A DNA stretch of 64,000 nucleotides, taken from the NCBI GenBank assembly GCA_035628875.1, contig DASPIZ010000091.1, positions 87,208 through 151,207 on the forward strand. Direction: 5' to 3'. The translations under genes and the position numbers were made by a program. The notes below the pieces were generated by a model. The model searched no databases. It saw only the letters and a list, made by a program, of their open reading frames with translations, and was not told the DNA's origin. Origin of the DNA: Ohtaekwangia sp035628875 (lineage in GTDB: Bacteria; Bacteroidota; Bacteroidia; Cytophagales; Cyclobacteriaceae). Shown piece after piece: positions 7,596 through 15,614 of this stretch (its first letter is position 1; each line of letters begins with the position of its first letter).

Positions 7596-7934
7596 ATGGA
7601 TCAGGAATTAGTAGACTATATTATAAATCACTACTCCTATTTTTTCTCTCTTCGAGAATCAGCGGCATACAAGCATTCTTTTGCAGCCGAGAAGGCTGGG
7701 AACTTTAAATCCCAGGAACTTAAAGACAAAATCATCCGCTACTTGGGAACCAACGAAAAAGATGCGTTACAACTATTAAACAATGGCTTTCAGGAATTCA
7801 AGCGAAGATCAGCTGAGAGAATATTAAAGGAGCATCCTGATGAAGTGGTTATTAATTTATGCCCGCAGTGTGGACGACTTGCCAGGACACCATTAGCTAA
7901 ACAATGTAGACAATGTGGACATAACTGGCACTGA
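7596..7934 (+). CDS. Zinc-ribbon-containing hypothetical protein, cassette gene
   Basis: 112-aa protein. An alpha-helical N-terminal part (about 85 residues) is followed by a C-terminal CPQCGRL...CRQCGHNW zinc ribbon with two CxxC pairs about 15 residues apart, immediately before the stop. Proteins of this length and ending are frequent among uncharacterised Bacteroidetes ORFs. Both flanks are cassette junctions. Function unknown; metal binding is inferred from the cysteines. Confidence 0.7.
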   Translation: MDQELVDYIINHYSYFFSLRESAAYKHSFAAEKAGNFKSQELKDKIIRYLGTNEKDALQLLNNGFQEFKRRSAERILKEHPDEVVINLCPQCGRLARTPLAKQCRQCGHNWH

Positions 7935-7960
7935 AGGAGATTCGCCAATGAAAATTACGA

Positions 7961-8051
7961 GCGCTAACATAAGCTTCCATAAGTCATGGCAGCACGATTG
8001 ATATTAATTTGATTATTTTGTGCCGCCGCGCCTTATAGTAAACGTTGGCGG
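7961..8051 (+). other. attC-like cassette junction 5
   Basis: The left arm GCGCTAACATAAGC...CATGGCAGCAC pairs with the right arm GTGCCGCC...CTTATAGTAAACGTTGGCG. GCTAAC pairs with GTTGGC through one G-T, CATAAG lies opposite CTTATAG, and GGCAGCAC pairs with GTGCCGCC. Length is about 91 bp. It separates the zinc-ribbon ORF from the next cassette ORF. Confidence 0.55.
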
Positions 8052-8085
8052 TCATGCTTAATGAAGACCCAGTAGCTGGGACAAA

Positions 8086-8403
8086 ATGAAAGAAGAGAAT
8101 CAAATAGTTGAACCTCCGGACGAGTTGGACGGAGCAAGGGTTATTAGGTGGGCATGGTCCGGGGTCGAGCCTTTTGGACACCTGCCTATAGTTGGCAGCG
8201 ACACAGACAACGTCTCGAGTGCCTCAGTTGAAATATTCGGCCTCGCGATTTGTCAATACGATGACTCGGATAATTTTTACAGATTTAGTTGCGATAAGGA
8301 CTGGGAAGTCCAACACGACGGAGTATTCGAATCTGTTGACGATGCACTGAGACAACTTCCCAATCAATATAAGTTGGCGACAGGCAAATGGTGGACAAAA
8401 TAA
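8086..8403 (+). CDS. Hypothetical small acidic protein, cassette gene
   Basis: 105-aa acidic protein without signal peptide or membrane segment. It starts MKEENQIVEPPDELDGA and contains the stretch FGLAICQYDDSDNFYRFSCD, which I associate with small uncharacterised cytosolic proteins scattered in cassette-like contexts; no function is known to me. It has a single ORF between two cassette junctions, the downstream one split by intron C. Confidence 0.6.
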   Translation: MKEENQIVEPPDELDGARVIRWAWSGVEPFGHLPIVGSDTDNVSSASVEIFGLAICQYDDSDNFYRFSCDKDWEVQHDGVFESVDDALRQLPNQYKLATGKWWTK

Positions 8404-8429
8404 AACATCGGTGACGCACGAACCACCAC

Positions 8430-8847
8430 TCGAGTAGACGGCTCCACCAGTAACTTTGATGGGAAGCGCCTCTCACACCACGCAGCATACGGATCTCGTA
8501 CTACGCAGTTCGTTAGGGATAACGTAGCCGCTCTTGACACCAACTACGTGTTTAGAAGTGCCTAATCTACAACTGGGCCACGGCCTTCAACATCGCTGAA
8601 ATCCCTGAGAAATTTCGAACTACTTATCTACTTCATCAGGCTCGGTATGCCGCTTCTGTTCGTCAGTACCGGAGTTTGCAGTCTCGCTTCCTTCAGTGTG
8701 CTTGCTTCACGACAGACCACTCCCGCAGATTAGCGGGGCAGGCAATGCGACTTGCTAATTGGCTTCGCCAACTTGTCAATAAGGGACTTTCACCCTCTGG
8801 AATATTTCGGTATCTTTCGATACCTTGCGCTCATGCCGGCTGCACAC
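8430..8847 (-). mobile_element. Group IIC intron C, apparently full length, ORF-less (~417 nt)
   Basis: The minus strand begins GTGTGCAGCCGGCATGAGCG, closely matching the known group IIC start GUGUGC(C)CGGCAUGGGUGC of the Oceanobacillus iheyensis intron as I remember it. It continues with GAGGGTGAAAGTCCCT, CTGAAGGAAGCGAGACTGCA and ACTGACGAACAGAAG in the domain I order of that intron, an intact domain V, GTGAGAGG, and the end CTACTCGA. There is no maturase gene in domain IV, so it would depend on a maturase supplied in trans. It is inserted antisense to the cassette genes within one arm of an attC-like repeat. Exact end bases are uncertain by 2-3 nt. Confidence 0.88.
8477..8511 (-). ncRNA. Group IIC domain V (copy C)
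   Basis: Lower stem ACTGCGTAG/CTGCGTGGT (9 bp including G-U pairs), 2-nt TG bulge, TACG/CGTA upper stem. Compared with copy B, two positions change from Watson-Crick to G-U pairs (C-G to U-G and U-A to U-G), so pairing is preserved. This supports a functional RNA rather than a coincidental hairpin. Confidence 0.85.
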
Positions 8848-9011
8848 AATGTATATAAAACATATGCTGTATTGTAGGTTCTTAAAGTGTGTGCTATTAA
8901 ATTTCGTCAGCAACATGGGACAAAGAGTAGGTATTTAAACGCATACATTTTATATACTAGCGTTGGCAACTATAATACTGGAAAAATAACAAATATTAAA
9001 CAGTCAGACTA

Positions 9012-9605
9012 GTGAAACAATTAAGGCGACTCAGTCTTTCGCTACTTTTATTTTTCTGTGGATTTTATAGCCCCGCGCAGACAAATGTGGTTTCGGTTGA
9101 TATATTTGGACTTCTTCTTCAAGATAGAAAAAGTATATCGTACGAGCGAAGTTTTAGAAGCAAGTTCTCCGTGAGACTTTCATACGAGAATCAGAAATAC
9201 ATCAAGGGAGCGGAAAATGGACAAACTGTATATGAGGTTCGAGGCAAAGGAGTAATCGCGGAATTTAGATTCTATCCATCCTACTCTAAAAAGTCGGCAC
9301 CACTTGGCTTCTATCTTGGATCTTCTTTTAGAAATATTGGCGTAACCGAGACATACAGTCCCGCAAGTATGGAATTTACTGGAAATGTTTTTAACTATAC
9401 GATAATAAGTGGATATAAGTTCAATTTCGATAGAGCAATCATTGAGGTATTGGCCGGGTATGGTTCTGGACAGGTTCGTGGACTTGACGACCCACGGCGT
9501 TCGCAGATTGCCCCCTTTACTGACAATACTATTGATCAATTGAAGGCAAATTTTAGATTTGAAATATCACTTGGGTTCTACTTTCCTAAACTCAGTACTG
9601 ACTAA
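9012..9605 (+). CDS. Secreted outer-membrane beta-barrel-like protein, cassette gene
   Basis: 197-aa protein starting with GTG 9012. It has a signal peptide (basic RRLSLSLLLFFCGFYSPAQ, cleavage after about residue 23), then alternating amphipathic strands ending FEISLGFYFPKLS. This pattern is typical of small Bacteroidetes outer-membrane barrels of the DUF3575-like type. It is the last ORF directly preceded by a clear attC-like right end (GCGTTGGCAAC at 8960-8970). Confidence 0.6.
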   Translation: MKQLRRLSLSLLLFFCGFYSPAQTNVVSVDIFGLLLQDRKSISYERSFRSKFSVRLSYENQKYIKGAENGQTVYEVRGKGVIAEFRFYPSYSKKSAPLGFYLGSSFRNIGVTETYSPASMEFTGNVFNYTIISGYKFNFDRAIIEVLAGYGSGQVRGLDDPRRSQIAPFTDNTIDQLKANFRFEISLGFYFPKLSTD

Positions 9606-9619
9606 GCATTACGGTTGCC

Positions 9620-9670
9620 AATAAATAAGGCTTCGCGTGGCCGCAGGCCCAGCGTGACGCCTTATTTATT
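9620..9670 (+). repeat. Long imperfect hairpin after the barrel gene
   Basis: AATAAATAAGGC (9620-9631) is exactly complementary to GCCTTATTTATT (9659-9670), and the enclosed GC-rich part pairs further (CGCGTGG with CCCAGCG). It could be a terminator without a T-tract or a diverged cassette junction. The usual GTTRGC right end is absent. Confidence 0.5.
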
Positions 9671-9778
9671 GTGCGTAATTTTATTGGACAACCATTACAT
9701 ATGATACCAGAAAGAATACCAATTCAAAGAATGGAAGATTACCACACTCACTTTTGACGAGTTGTGTTGATTGACGAT

Positions 9779-9934
9779 ATGTTGAGGTCAATCGTAGAAG
9801 CTACAACCAATCAAAGCACTGCCTGGAGAGATGAGATAAAATGGAACAGCAAAAACGCCGACGCTTATTTATTTATGTTTGGTGACAACAAGACAGGCTA
9901 CAGGCAGATTCGACTTGCAATTTACGGTGAATGA
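9779..9934 (+). pseudogene. Gene fragment (51 codons), unrecognised
   Basis: A 51-codon open stretch, LRSIVEATTNQSTAWRDE onward, ending RQIRLAIYGE. It is preceded in another frame by a start-like MIPERIPIQRMEDY from 9701. The two together look like one small gene broken by a frameshift near 9757. No family recognised. The region is part of the decayed right half of the island. Confidence 0.3.
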
Positions 9935-9960
9935 GAACGGTCTCACCACTAAATAATGTT

Positions 9961-10574
9961 ATGAAGAGACTAACAAGATATTTCACCTTCGCATTTGTAG
10001 CGCTGATTCATTACAGCTGTCATTTAATTGACAGCAAAAGAGCAGTTGTTAGTCAAGCAATAAAAGAATCGAATGTGGTGACCACGACTCAATTCTGAGT
10101 GGTCGCCCTATATCGTTCTATATCGACCATAAAGAGATTCCGCAAGTTTGCAAAGACTTATTTAGGAATACCCGACAAGCCTCTGACGAGACTGCTGTTC
10201 TTGGTGTACTCGACAGTTTATTTACATCAAATGATAACACAAGGCCATTCTATTTCCTTACGATTACACGGACAATGACAAAAGCCGACGGAGCTTATGC
10301 AGAACCACTGGGAATAATGGCAAGACAATTTGTAGAGACCAGAACAAAAGAATTTATTAACTACTTCCGTAATGAATCACTGTTGACCGATATTGACTTA
10401 GACGAATGGGCAAAAACAGTGGCCGCAGAAATTGAAATTTCATCAAGTGAACGAGAGAGAGAGGAACTAAAGATGCTAACAGAAAGGATGAAATTGAACT
10501 GCGAGAAATGTGACGAACGACAAATAAAGGCAATTAATGACTTCATCAACAGAGTGGAACGCAACGGGCCGTAA
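9961..10574 (+). pseudogene. Frameshifted hypothetical lipoprotein
   Basis: The 5' part (9961-10098) encodes MKRLTRYFTFAFVALIHYSC, a lipoprotein-type signal with Cys20, and stops after VVTTTQF. Changing frame near 10080 continues DSILSGRPISFYIDHKEIPQ and then runs open to 10574 through a helical, charged C-terminus. The combined length is about 204 aa. One indel therefore separates a signal peptide from a helical domain. The gene may be dead, or the shift may be an assembly error. It lies 12 bp upstream of the next ORF. Confidence 0.6.
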
Positions 10575-10586
10575 CATTGGAAAAAC

Positions 10587-11687
10587 ATGAGATTTCTTCT
10601 AGCCTTCTATTTTATCACCTGTAGTTATCAGCTATTTGGGCAATACGACTACTTTGACTTTGAGGGGTACGATGCCTACAAAAGCGTGTACGCCTCTTTT
10701 ATAGAAGAACAAGTAAATGGAAAAGTAAAGGAACTAAAAAAATATTCTATTTCAAGCATTCCGCTTCACGTAGAGCTAGATCGCAATAATCAAATTATTA
10801 AAAAGTATGAATATGCAGATACCTTACATTTGGTGAGAACAGTGAAATATGCTGATCGAAAGATTGTTAGGAAAACCGAATATCACAATGGGATTCCAAC
10901 TGATAAGATACATTACACCTATAACAAGTCAGGAAACTTAACATCGATGAATTTTTTTACGAACAAGGAGCTAACAACAAAAATAGAATATCAATATGAT
11001 AACGCTGGGCGTATCGCTTTTCGAAAACAAAATAACAAAAAGGAATTTACCCAATTTGTTTATGAAGGAGATTCTGTTATCTGGAAATTAATATTCAACG
11101 AACGTTCAATCTTAACTGGTGTATTGAAGAAAAATATAAAGAAAAATGCTGAACTAATAGTCTCTGATGTGATAGATACTACATCGGATGTACACTTTAT
11201 GCAAAGAATAAAGCCAACCAGGGAATATCTAAAAAAATGGGACAACAATGAGAACATCTTGGAATCAGCTGAATTTGATTACGATATCTCTGGAAAAAAA
11301 ATCCTTCGATGCATTATAATAAATGAATTTGACTCGGGTAAACTAACCAAATCTGTATCAAAATATAATACGGACTTACTAAAGGGAGAATATATCAATG
11401 AGTTTTCTTACAACCACCAGGGTCGACTTGAATCGGAGGTTTCAAGACATGGCACTGCTTTTAACGAGGTCAGGTTCGAATATGATGATCATGGTAATTG
11501 TACCGCTCGAGGCAAGTTTGTATACAGGTTCTTATATGACAAAAATGGGAATTGGATACTAAAGCAACGGTTCAATAAACAAAACTCGTCAACGACAGAA
11601 ATAATAGGAGGGGTGACTAAAACAAAAAAGTACGCTAAAGATTCATGGACAACTGAAGCGAGAAGAGAAATAAAATACTTTGATTAG
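10587..11687 (+). CDS. Secreted protein with YD/RHS-like repeats
   Basis: 366-aa protein with an N-terminal signal peptide (LLAFYFITCSYQLFGQ). The body is built from short beta repeats such as KIHYTYNKSGNLTS, KIEYQYDNAGRIAF, INEFSYNHQGRLES, VRFEYDDHGNCTA and YRFLYDKNGNW, matching the YD motif of RHS/wall-associated proteins. It is far too short for an RHS toxin and has no toxin C-terminus, so it is a small secreted YD-repeat protein, common but uncharacterised in Bacteroidetes. The 12-bp gap suggests cotranscription with the upstream broken lipoprotein. Confidence 0.7.
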   Translation: MRFLLAFYFITCSYQLFGQYDYFDFEGYDAYKSVYASFIEEQVNGKVKELKKYSISSIPLHVELDRNNQIIKKYEYADTLHLVRTVKYADRKIVRKTEYHNGIPTDKIHYTYNKSGNLTSMNFFTNKELTTKIEYQYDNAGRIAFRKQNNKKEFTQFVYEGDSVIWKLIFNERSILTGVLKKNIKKNAELIVSDVIDTTSDVHFMQRIKPTREYLKKWDNNENILESAEFDYDISGKKILRCIIINEFDSGKLTKSVSKYNTDLLKGEYINEFSYNHQGRLESEVSRHGTAFNEVRFEYDDHGNCTARGKFVYRFLYDKNGNWILKQRFNKQNSSTTEIIGGVTKTKKYAKDSWTTEARREIKYFD

Positions 11688-11822
11688 ATTTGGAAAGGGA
11701 CTGAAGGAAATAGCCTAGGACGGAATCAGAATAAATCGCCACTGTACATGGAGTTGTTTTATCTCCGTCGCGTTCCGAGCTCATTGGCCGGCTTGCCCTT
11801 AGCCCAGGAAAAAGAATTTTTT

Positions 11823-12325
11823 GTGAAACACTATGTAACCATACTACTGATTTTACTTGCCGGAAGAACTTTTGGACAGGCGAGTAAGCAAAGTAAGTTG
11901 ATTGTTGATAGCAACCTGGTTATTGAAATCCAGAATGAAAACGTGAGGCTGCCGGTAAAACGGAAATCAAAACAGTTGATATCATCGATACGATCAAGGC
12001 AGACCTGGTAGTAAATCACGACCCAAAGCTAGCAGCCAAAGATCAGATCTACATTAACTCTTCAAGGGCGAAAATATCAGGAGACACGCTGAAGATTACT
12101 TTATTTCACCATGGATATGTTTTTATTTGGGAGTACGAGATTTTAATTATTGAAGACAAATATCAAATTACAACCTGGTTTACTCCACCAATTAATGATC
12201 ATACCGTAAAAATTACGCCAATGACAACCTTTCTAAAAATTAACACTAAGGACTTTGTTCGGGGCCAAGAAATATACGGGCAAACAAGATTTACCGGAAA
12301 ATGTGCTGGACAAACCAGCGATTAA
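11823..12325 (+). pseudogene. Frameshifted secreted protein
   Basis: The GTG at 11823 begins VKHYVTILLILLAGRTFGQ, a clear signal peptide. The frame closes at 12011, but switching frame near 11950-11970 gives an uninterrupted continuation, AGKTEIKTVDIIDTIKADL... to TGKCAGQTSD, ending at 12325. The combined product would be about 166 aa, with a beta-rich mature domain I cannot assign. It is the second frameshifted secreted gene within 2 kb. Confidence 0.6.
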
Positions 12326-12370
12326 TTTTCTAAAGAGTTTTTAATTGAAGGAGACTTCAAAGTATACGTT

Positions 12371-12442
12371 GAATAACATGGCTGCTAATAAACATTCATG
12401 GAATAAGTATTTTTACTTTAATTCTATCCATCATATGTTCGG
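12371..12442 (+). repeat. 72-bp repeat, copy 1
   Basis: Starts GAATAACATGGCTGCTAATA and includes ATTCTATCCATCATATGTTC. It is closely similar over its length to 14076-14147. It lies directly before the ORF at 12443, in the position where the left half of the island has cassette junctions. Confidence 0.65.
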
Positions 12443-12982
12443 ATGAAAACGCTTTTACTAAACATTTGGTGTTGGCTTACAGGAACTCAAAAGAACCAAA
12501 AAGAAGACATCTATAACATTGAGGAGAACCCGGAATCTTCAGATCAACAATATCGGAATTCAATTCAAAAGTGGCGACTCCAATACGAAGAAAAATTAAA
12601 AGCGCGAAAGAATCTAAACGTTGAATTTGTTTGGTGTCTTGTAGGTAACATTATTGGAGAACATCAGGTAGGAGAGAACAACGAGATAAAAAGGGGAACT
12701 AAACACTTTTCACCTGGAACAAAAGTATACTGCTTCCCGCCCCAGTGGGGAGACGGTTATGAAAAAATATATGTCATGGGTCGCCCACGTCAGAGTTTAG
12801 GATTCATAAAGGTCGTTATAAACAGCGATCTCGTGACAAATTGGAGAATCCAAAAGGTATTTACACCTCGTATTAAAACGGAAATGATAAAAAGCAATGG
12901 CTGGGGCGATACAAATGAATCAAAGGACAGAATCCTAATATTGTTGAACTCGCTTTTAAAAAATAGAGGTGAATGCTCATGA
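12443..12982 (+). CDS. Hypothetical cytosolic protein (179 aa)
   Basis: 179-aa protein with an N-terminal short hydrophobic/Trp-rich segment (MKTLLLNIWCWLTG), a charged helical linker, and then a beta-rich domain. That domain contains FVWCLVGNIIGEHQ, HFSPGTKVYCFPPQWGDGYE, KIYVMGRPRQSLGFIKVV and RIQKVFTPRI. The central motif recurs in small Bacteroidetes proteins but I know no function for it. Its stop overlaps a short downstream ORF by 4 bp (ATGA). Confidence 0.55.
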   Translation: MKTLLLNIWCWLTGTQKNQKEDIYNIEENPESSDQQYRNSIQKWRLQYEEKLKARKNLNVEFVWCLVGNIIGEHQVGENNEIKRGTKHFSPGTKVYCFPPQWGDGYEKIYVMGRPRQSLGFIKVVINSDLVTNWRIQKVFTPRIKTEMIKSNGWGDTNESKDRILILLNSLLKNRGECS

Positions 12983-13101
12983 ATAACTCGAAAACAACGA
13001 TTTTAAGTACAGTATATTTCTTAACTTCATATCATCGCGCTTGTTTATGCTCAGGTTTGAAGAGCATAAATGATGCTTTACTTTCTAATAAAATGCTATG
13101 A
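12979..13101 (+). CDS. Short ORF (40 aa) translationally overlapping upstream gene
   Basis: ATGA overlap with the stop of the preceding gene, then 40 codons (MNNSKTTILSTVYFLTS...) with a hydrophobic beginning and three Cys/His-rich positions. The 4-bp overlap suggests translational coupling, but the peptide resembles nothing known. It may be the truncated start of a lost gene. Confidence 0.25.
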   Translation: MNNSKTTILSTVYFLTSYHRACLCSGLKSINDALLSNKML

Positions 13102-13183
13102 TGGAGAATTTTTTTTGTCGCATCCAACTAATTTAATAACTAAAAACTCTAACGACGTCCCTTAGATATTTTTATTCTATAAG

Positions 13184-13564
13184 ATGAAAGACCCAAGGTA
13201 TCGAACCGGAACAAAATTAGCGATGGAAAACGTCGCAAAGAAAATGAACTTGCAATTTGCGCATTGGATGCAGGACTGGCCTTTAGAAGTGGGCGTAGCA
13301 TCTGACATCGAGAAATACATCCGTCATTACGAGACATGCCGCGATGACGACGAAAAATTTGTCTTGATGGAGGCAATAATTCAAGCAACGGAAGATCAAC
13401 CTAACGAAATTGCTTTTTTGAAGTATTGGGAGCAAATCAGGCCAATGTTAATTGAAGATTTTAGTATCCACGAGTACACCGTATTCTATTGGTTGTGCAC
13501 TAATTCGGCGGATGAGACCGCACGCTGGAAAATAAGTAAGAAACTAAGGATGTTTGGGAATTAA
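13184..13564 (+). CDS. Hypothetical helical protein (126 aa)
   Basis: 126-aa soluble, acidic, probably all-helical protein. It is Trp-rich (WMQDWPLEV, KYWEQIRPM, FYWLCTNSADETARW) with no signal peptide or membrane segment. Length and composition are like those of polymorphic-toxin immunity proteins, but no toxin is adjacent and I assign no function. Confidence 0.5.
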   Translation: MKDPRYRTGTKLAMENVAKKMNLQFAHWMQDWPLEVGVASDIEKYIRHYETCRDDDEKFVLMEAIIQATEDQPNEIAFLKYWEQIRPMLIEDFSIHEYTVFYWLCTNSADETARWKISKKLRMFGN

Positions 13565-13724
13565 AAACTTCAAACGAAGCATGGGTGGATAGTAAGTGTA
13601 ACGTAGAAATAATCGTACAGGAGAAATTCGAACGACCAATGCGCGATTCAAGCACTTACAACTACTTAGGAAATGATCGACCGTTCAACTAACCAAGATA
13701 TCAAGTTCTAAAAAGACCGACTAT

Positions 13725-14075
13725 ATGAAATCCGCACAAACCATCTTAACACTGACACTCGTTTACTTAACAACAAGTTGCTCAAACGGAAAACTTGAGG
13801 AAAAAGGGTTTCAGGTAAGTCCCACTTCAGACAATACTGAAACCGAGGAGGCCGATGGACTGAATAGCGATTCATTGAAATTTAATACAAGCCAAGTAGT
13901 GTACTGTTAATAGGTGTTCCAAACGTAAGGTTGACAACGATCTACAAAGTAAACACGAACAAAAGAAACAACACGACTTTCATTGGCTCAGATGGTTTTC
14001 ATTATAGATATGAAGATCAGGAAGAAAATAAAGGGAACAATTGGAATAACAATCTTATGCCTGGACTTGAAGCTA
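13725..14075 (+). pseudogene. Truncated, frameshifted copy of the EF-hand lipoprotein
   Basis: Nearly identical to the first ~120 codons of the intact gene at 18145-18930: same lipoprotein signal ending TSCSNGKLEEKGFQVSP, then GVPNVRLTTIYKVN, NNWNNNLMPGLEA. One base is missing near 13888 (ACAAGCC versus ACAAGGCC in the intact copy), causing an early stop at 13908-13910. Similarity ends abruptly after GLEA, where the 72-bp repeat copy 2 begins. The C-terminal EF-hand part is lost. Confidence 0.85.
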
Positions 14076-14147
14076 GAATAACAAGGTTGCTAATAAACAT
14101 TCATAAAATAAGTAGTTTTACTTTATTACTATCCATCATATATTGGA
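14076..14147 (+). repeat. 72-bp repeat, copy 2
   Basis: GAATAACAAGGTTGCTAATA ... TACTATCCATCATATATTGG, matching 12371-12442 with scattered substitutions. It marks the exact point where the truncated lipoprotein copy ends, so it was probably involved in, or marks, the rearrangement. The following ~140 bp hold only short open stretches. Confidence 0.65.
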
Positions 14148-14292
14148 GCACTACGGTCCCGGTAGTAATAAAGACTTCATCAGAAGAACGTTGGAGTTTA
14201 AGGGGAGAAGGATGGGAACTATATATTTAATAAATTTGATGTTATAACAGACGGTAATGATCTTTCACCTATCAAAGCCTAAATTAAACGAC

Positions 14293-14916
14293 ATGGGGTT
14301 ATTTGAAAAACTCTTCGGCAGAACCAAGAATTCCGGCCAACCATATAGGAACGAAAGTGACCCGATCCAACTTGCGAAAACCGCCGAAATGTTGGATGAA
14401 GGATTATTTTGGAAAATCATTGATAAATCTCTAAAGTCGACTAGTCAAGATGAGCAAGAACAGTACATAATATCAGAAATTGGAAAACTAACCCCAAAAG
14501 AGATGATAGGTTTTCGTTTAAGGACAGATTATTTTCTTTATCATACCTATAATTCTGAAATGTGGTGCGCTGGTTATATAATGAATGGGGGATGTTCAGA
14601 CGACAGCTTTGAGTACTTTAGATGTTGGGTCATATCAAGAGGAAGGGATACATTTTACAATACTAAAGCAAACCCCGACTATTTAATAAAAGAAGTGGTT
14701 GAAGGCGCAGAGTTTTATGAATTTGAAAGCTTTTGGTATGTTGCTTTGGAAGCATTCGAACGTAAAACCGGCAAGAACTTATATGATTACATTGACGATG
14801 ATAGGTTCAATACCAAGGAAGCCACCTACCCGCAATTTGAATTTAACTGGCAAGCTGATGAACCAAACAGTATGAAAAAGATTTGTCCACAATTGTATGT
14901 TAAATTTAGCGATTGA
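14293..14916 (+). CDS. DUF4240 domain-containing protein
   Basis: 207-aa protein, starting at ATG 14293 (MGLFEKLFGRTKN). An in-frame ATG at 14257 is possible but less likely. It carries the DUF4240 signature: an N-terminal FWKIIDKSL, LTPKEMIGFRLRTDYFLYHTYN, then the conserved GYIMNGGCSDDSFEYFRCW and IKEVVEGAEFYEFESFWYVALEAF. DUF4240 proteins are small cytosolic proteins, often next to WGR/immunity-type genes; their function is unknown to me. It is followed 15 bp later by a membrane protein gene. Confidence 0.8.
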   Translation: MGLFEKLFGRTKNSGQPYRNESDPIQLAKTAEMLDEGLFWKIIDKSLKSTSQDEQEQYIISEIGKLTPKEMIGFRLRTDYFLYHTYNSEMWCAGYIMNGGCSDDSFEYFRCWVISRGRDTFYNTKANPDYLIKEVVEGAEFYEFESFWYVALEAFERKTGKNLYDYIDDDRFNTKEATYPQFEFNWQADEPNSMKKICPQLYVKFSD

Positions 14917-14931
14917 TGTACTCCATACACT

Positions 14932-15405
14932 ATGAGTAAAAGTTTAATAAAAGAATTGTATTGGATACTCGGAACAATTTTGCTGACCTTGACAATTGGT
15001 GTATTAAGTCTCGGCAGCAAATTATTCAATGGCCAACTTTTGGATTTACAATTACACGACACCTATTTCATCATTCCTAAAATGCTATTGATGTCAGGAA
15101 TCTTTATCTTTTTATTGATGAATGCATACATAAATAGAAGAATTTGGAATAGATTAAACAATAGATTATTAGGTAGTTCAATGGTGATAATTTTAACCTT
15201 GTTCCTCATCGTCCTGGTGAACTACTGGAATTGGGTTTACGGTTACGCTAATGACTCCGGATACTATGTATTTGACAAATACATTCGGACTGAAAAGATC
15301 TCCGAATTTACGATGTTGCACTGGCTTTTGCCAATAGTAATCGTTGCGACGTTCATTACTATAGTCACAACAGGATTAAAAATTATAAAGCCGAGACACA
15401 AGTAG
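14932..15405 (+). CDS. Four-helix membrane protein with COX1-like HDTYF motif
   Basis: 157-aa integral membrane protein with four predicted helices (about 8-28, 44-64, 81-98, 126-150). Between helices 1 and 2 it has LDLQLHDTYFIIP, resembling the DIQLHDTYFVV helix segment of cytochrome oxidase subunit I. The protein has no other oxidase features and is far too short. Such fragments occur as stand-alone small proteins in Bacteroidetes. It follows the DUF4240 gene by 15 bp. Confidence 0.6.
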   Translation: MSKSLIKELYWILGTILLTLTIGVLSLGSKLFNGQLLDLQLHDTYFIIPKMLLMSGIFIFLLMNAYINRRIWNRLNNRLLGSSMVIILTLFLIVLVNYWNWVYGYANDSGYYVFDKYIRTEKISEFTMLHWLLPIVIVATFITIVTTGLKIIKPRHK

Positions 15406-15614
15406 CGTATTGCATGAACGCCGAAAAAGGTACAAAAAACGCAGAATGACAGATGCTAGTCCCTCCGGTGTCGCAATAACTTCACCAAGCAAAAATGTAA
15501 GGATTCGTTAAAAGCGGCACTGGTTATTACAGTCGTGTAGGCATCTTCAAGAACAGTTTTCGGTTGAACCATAAAGATCTTTTCCAGTAAAAACAAGAAA
15601 TTTGAAGGAACGAT

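Larger units (their letters stand above)
8411..8970 (+). other. attC-like cassette junction 6, split by intron C
   Basis: Removing 8430-8847 joins ACGAACCACC to ACAATGTATATAAAACATA. That reconstituted arm pairs with the right arm GCATACATTTTATATACTAGCGTTGGC at 8941-8967: the GTATATAAAA/TTTTATATAC block is perfect, and the outer CCAC pairs imperfectly with GTTGG. The inverted repeat only appears once the intron is removed, which supports insertion into a pre-existing junction. Confidence 0.6.
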
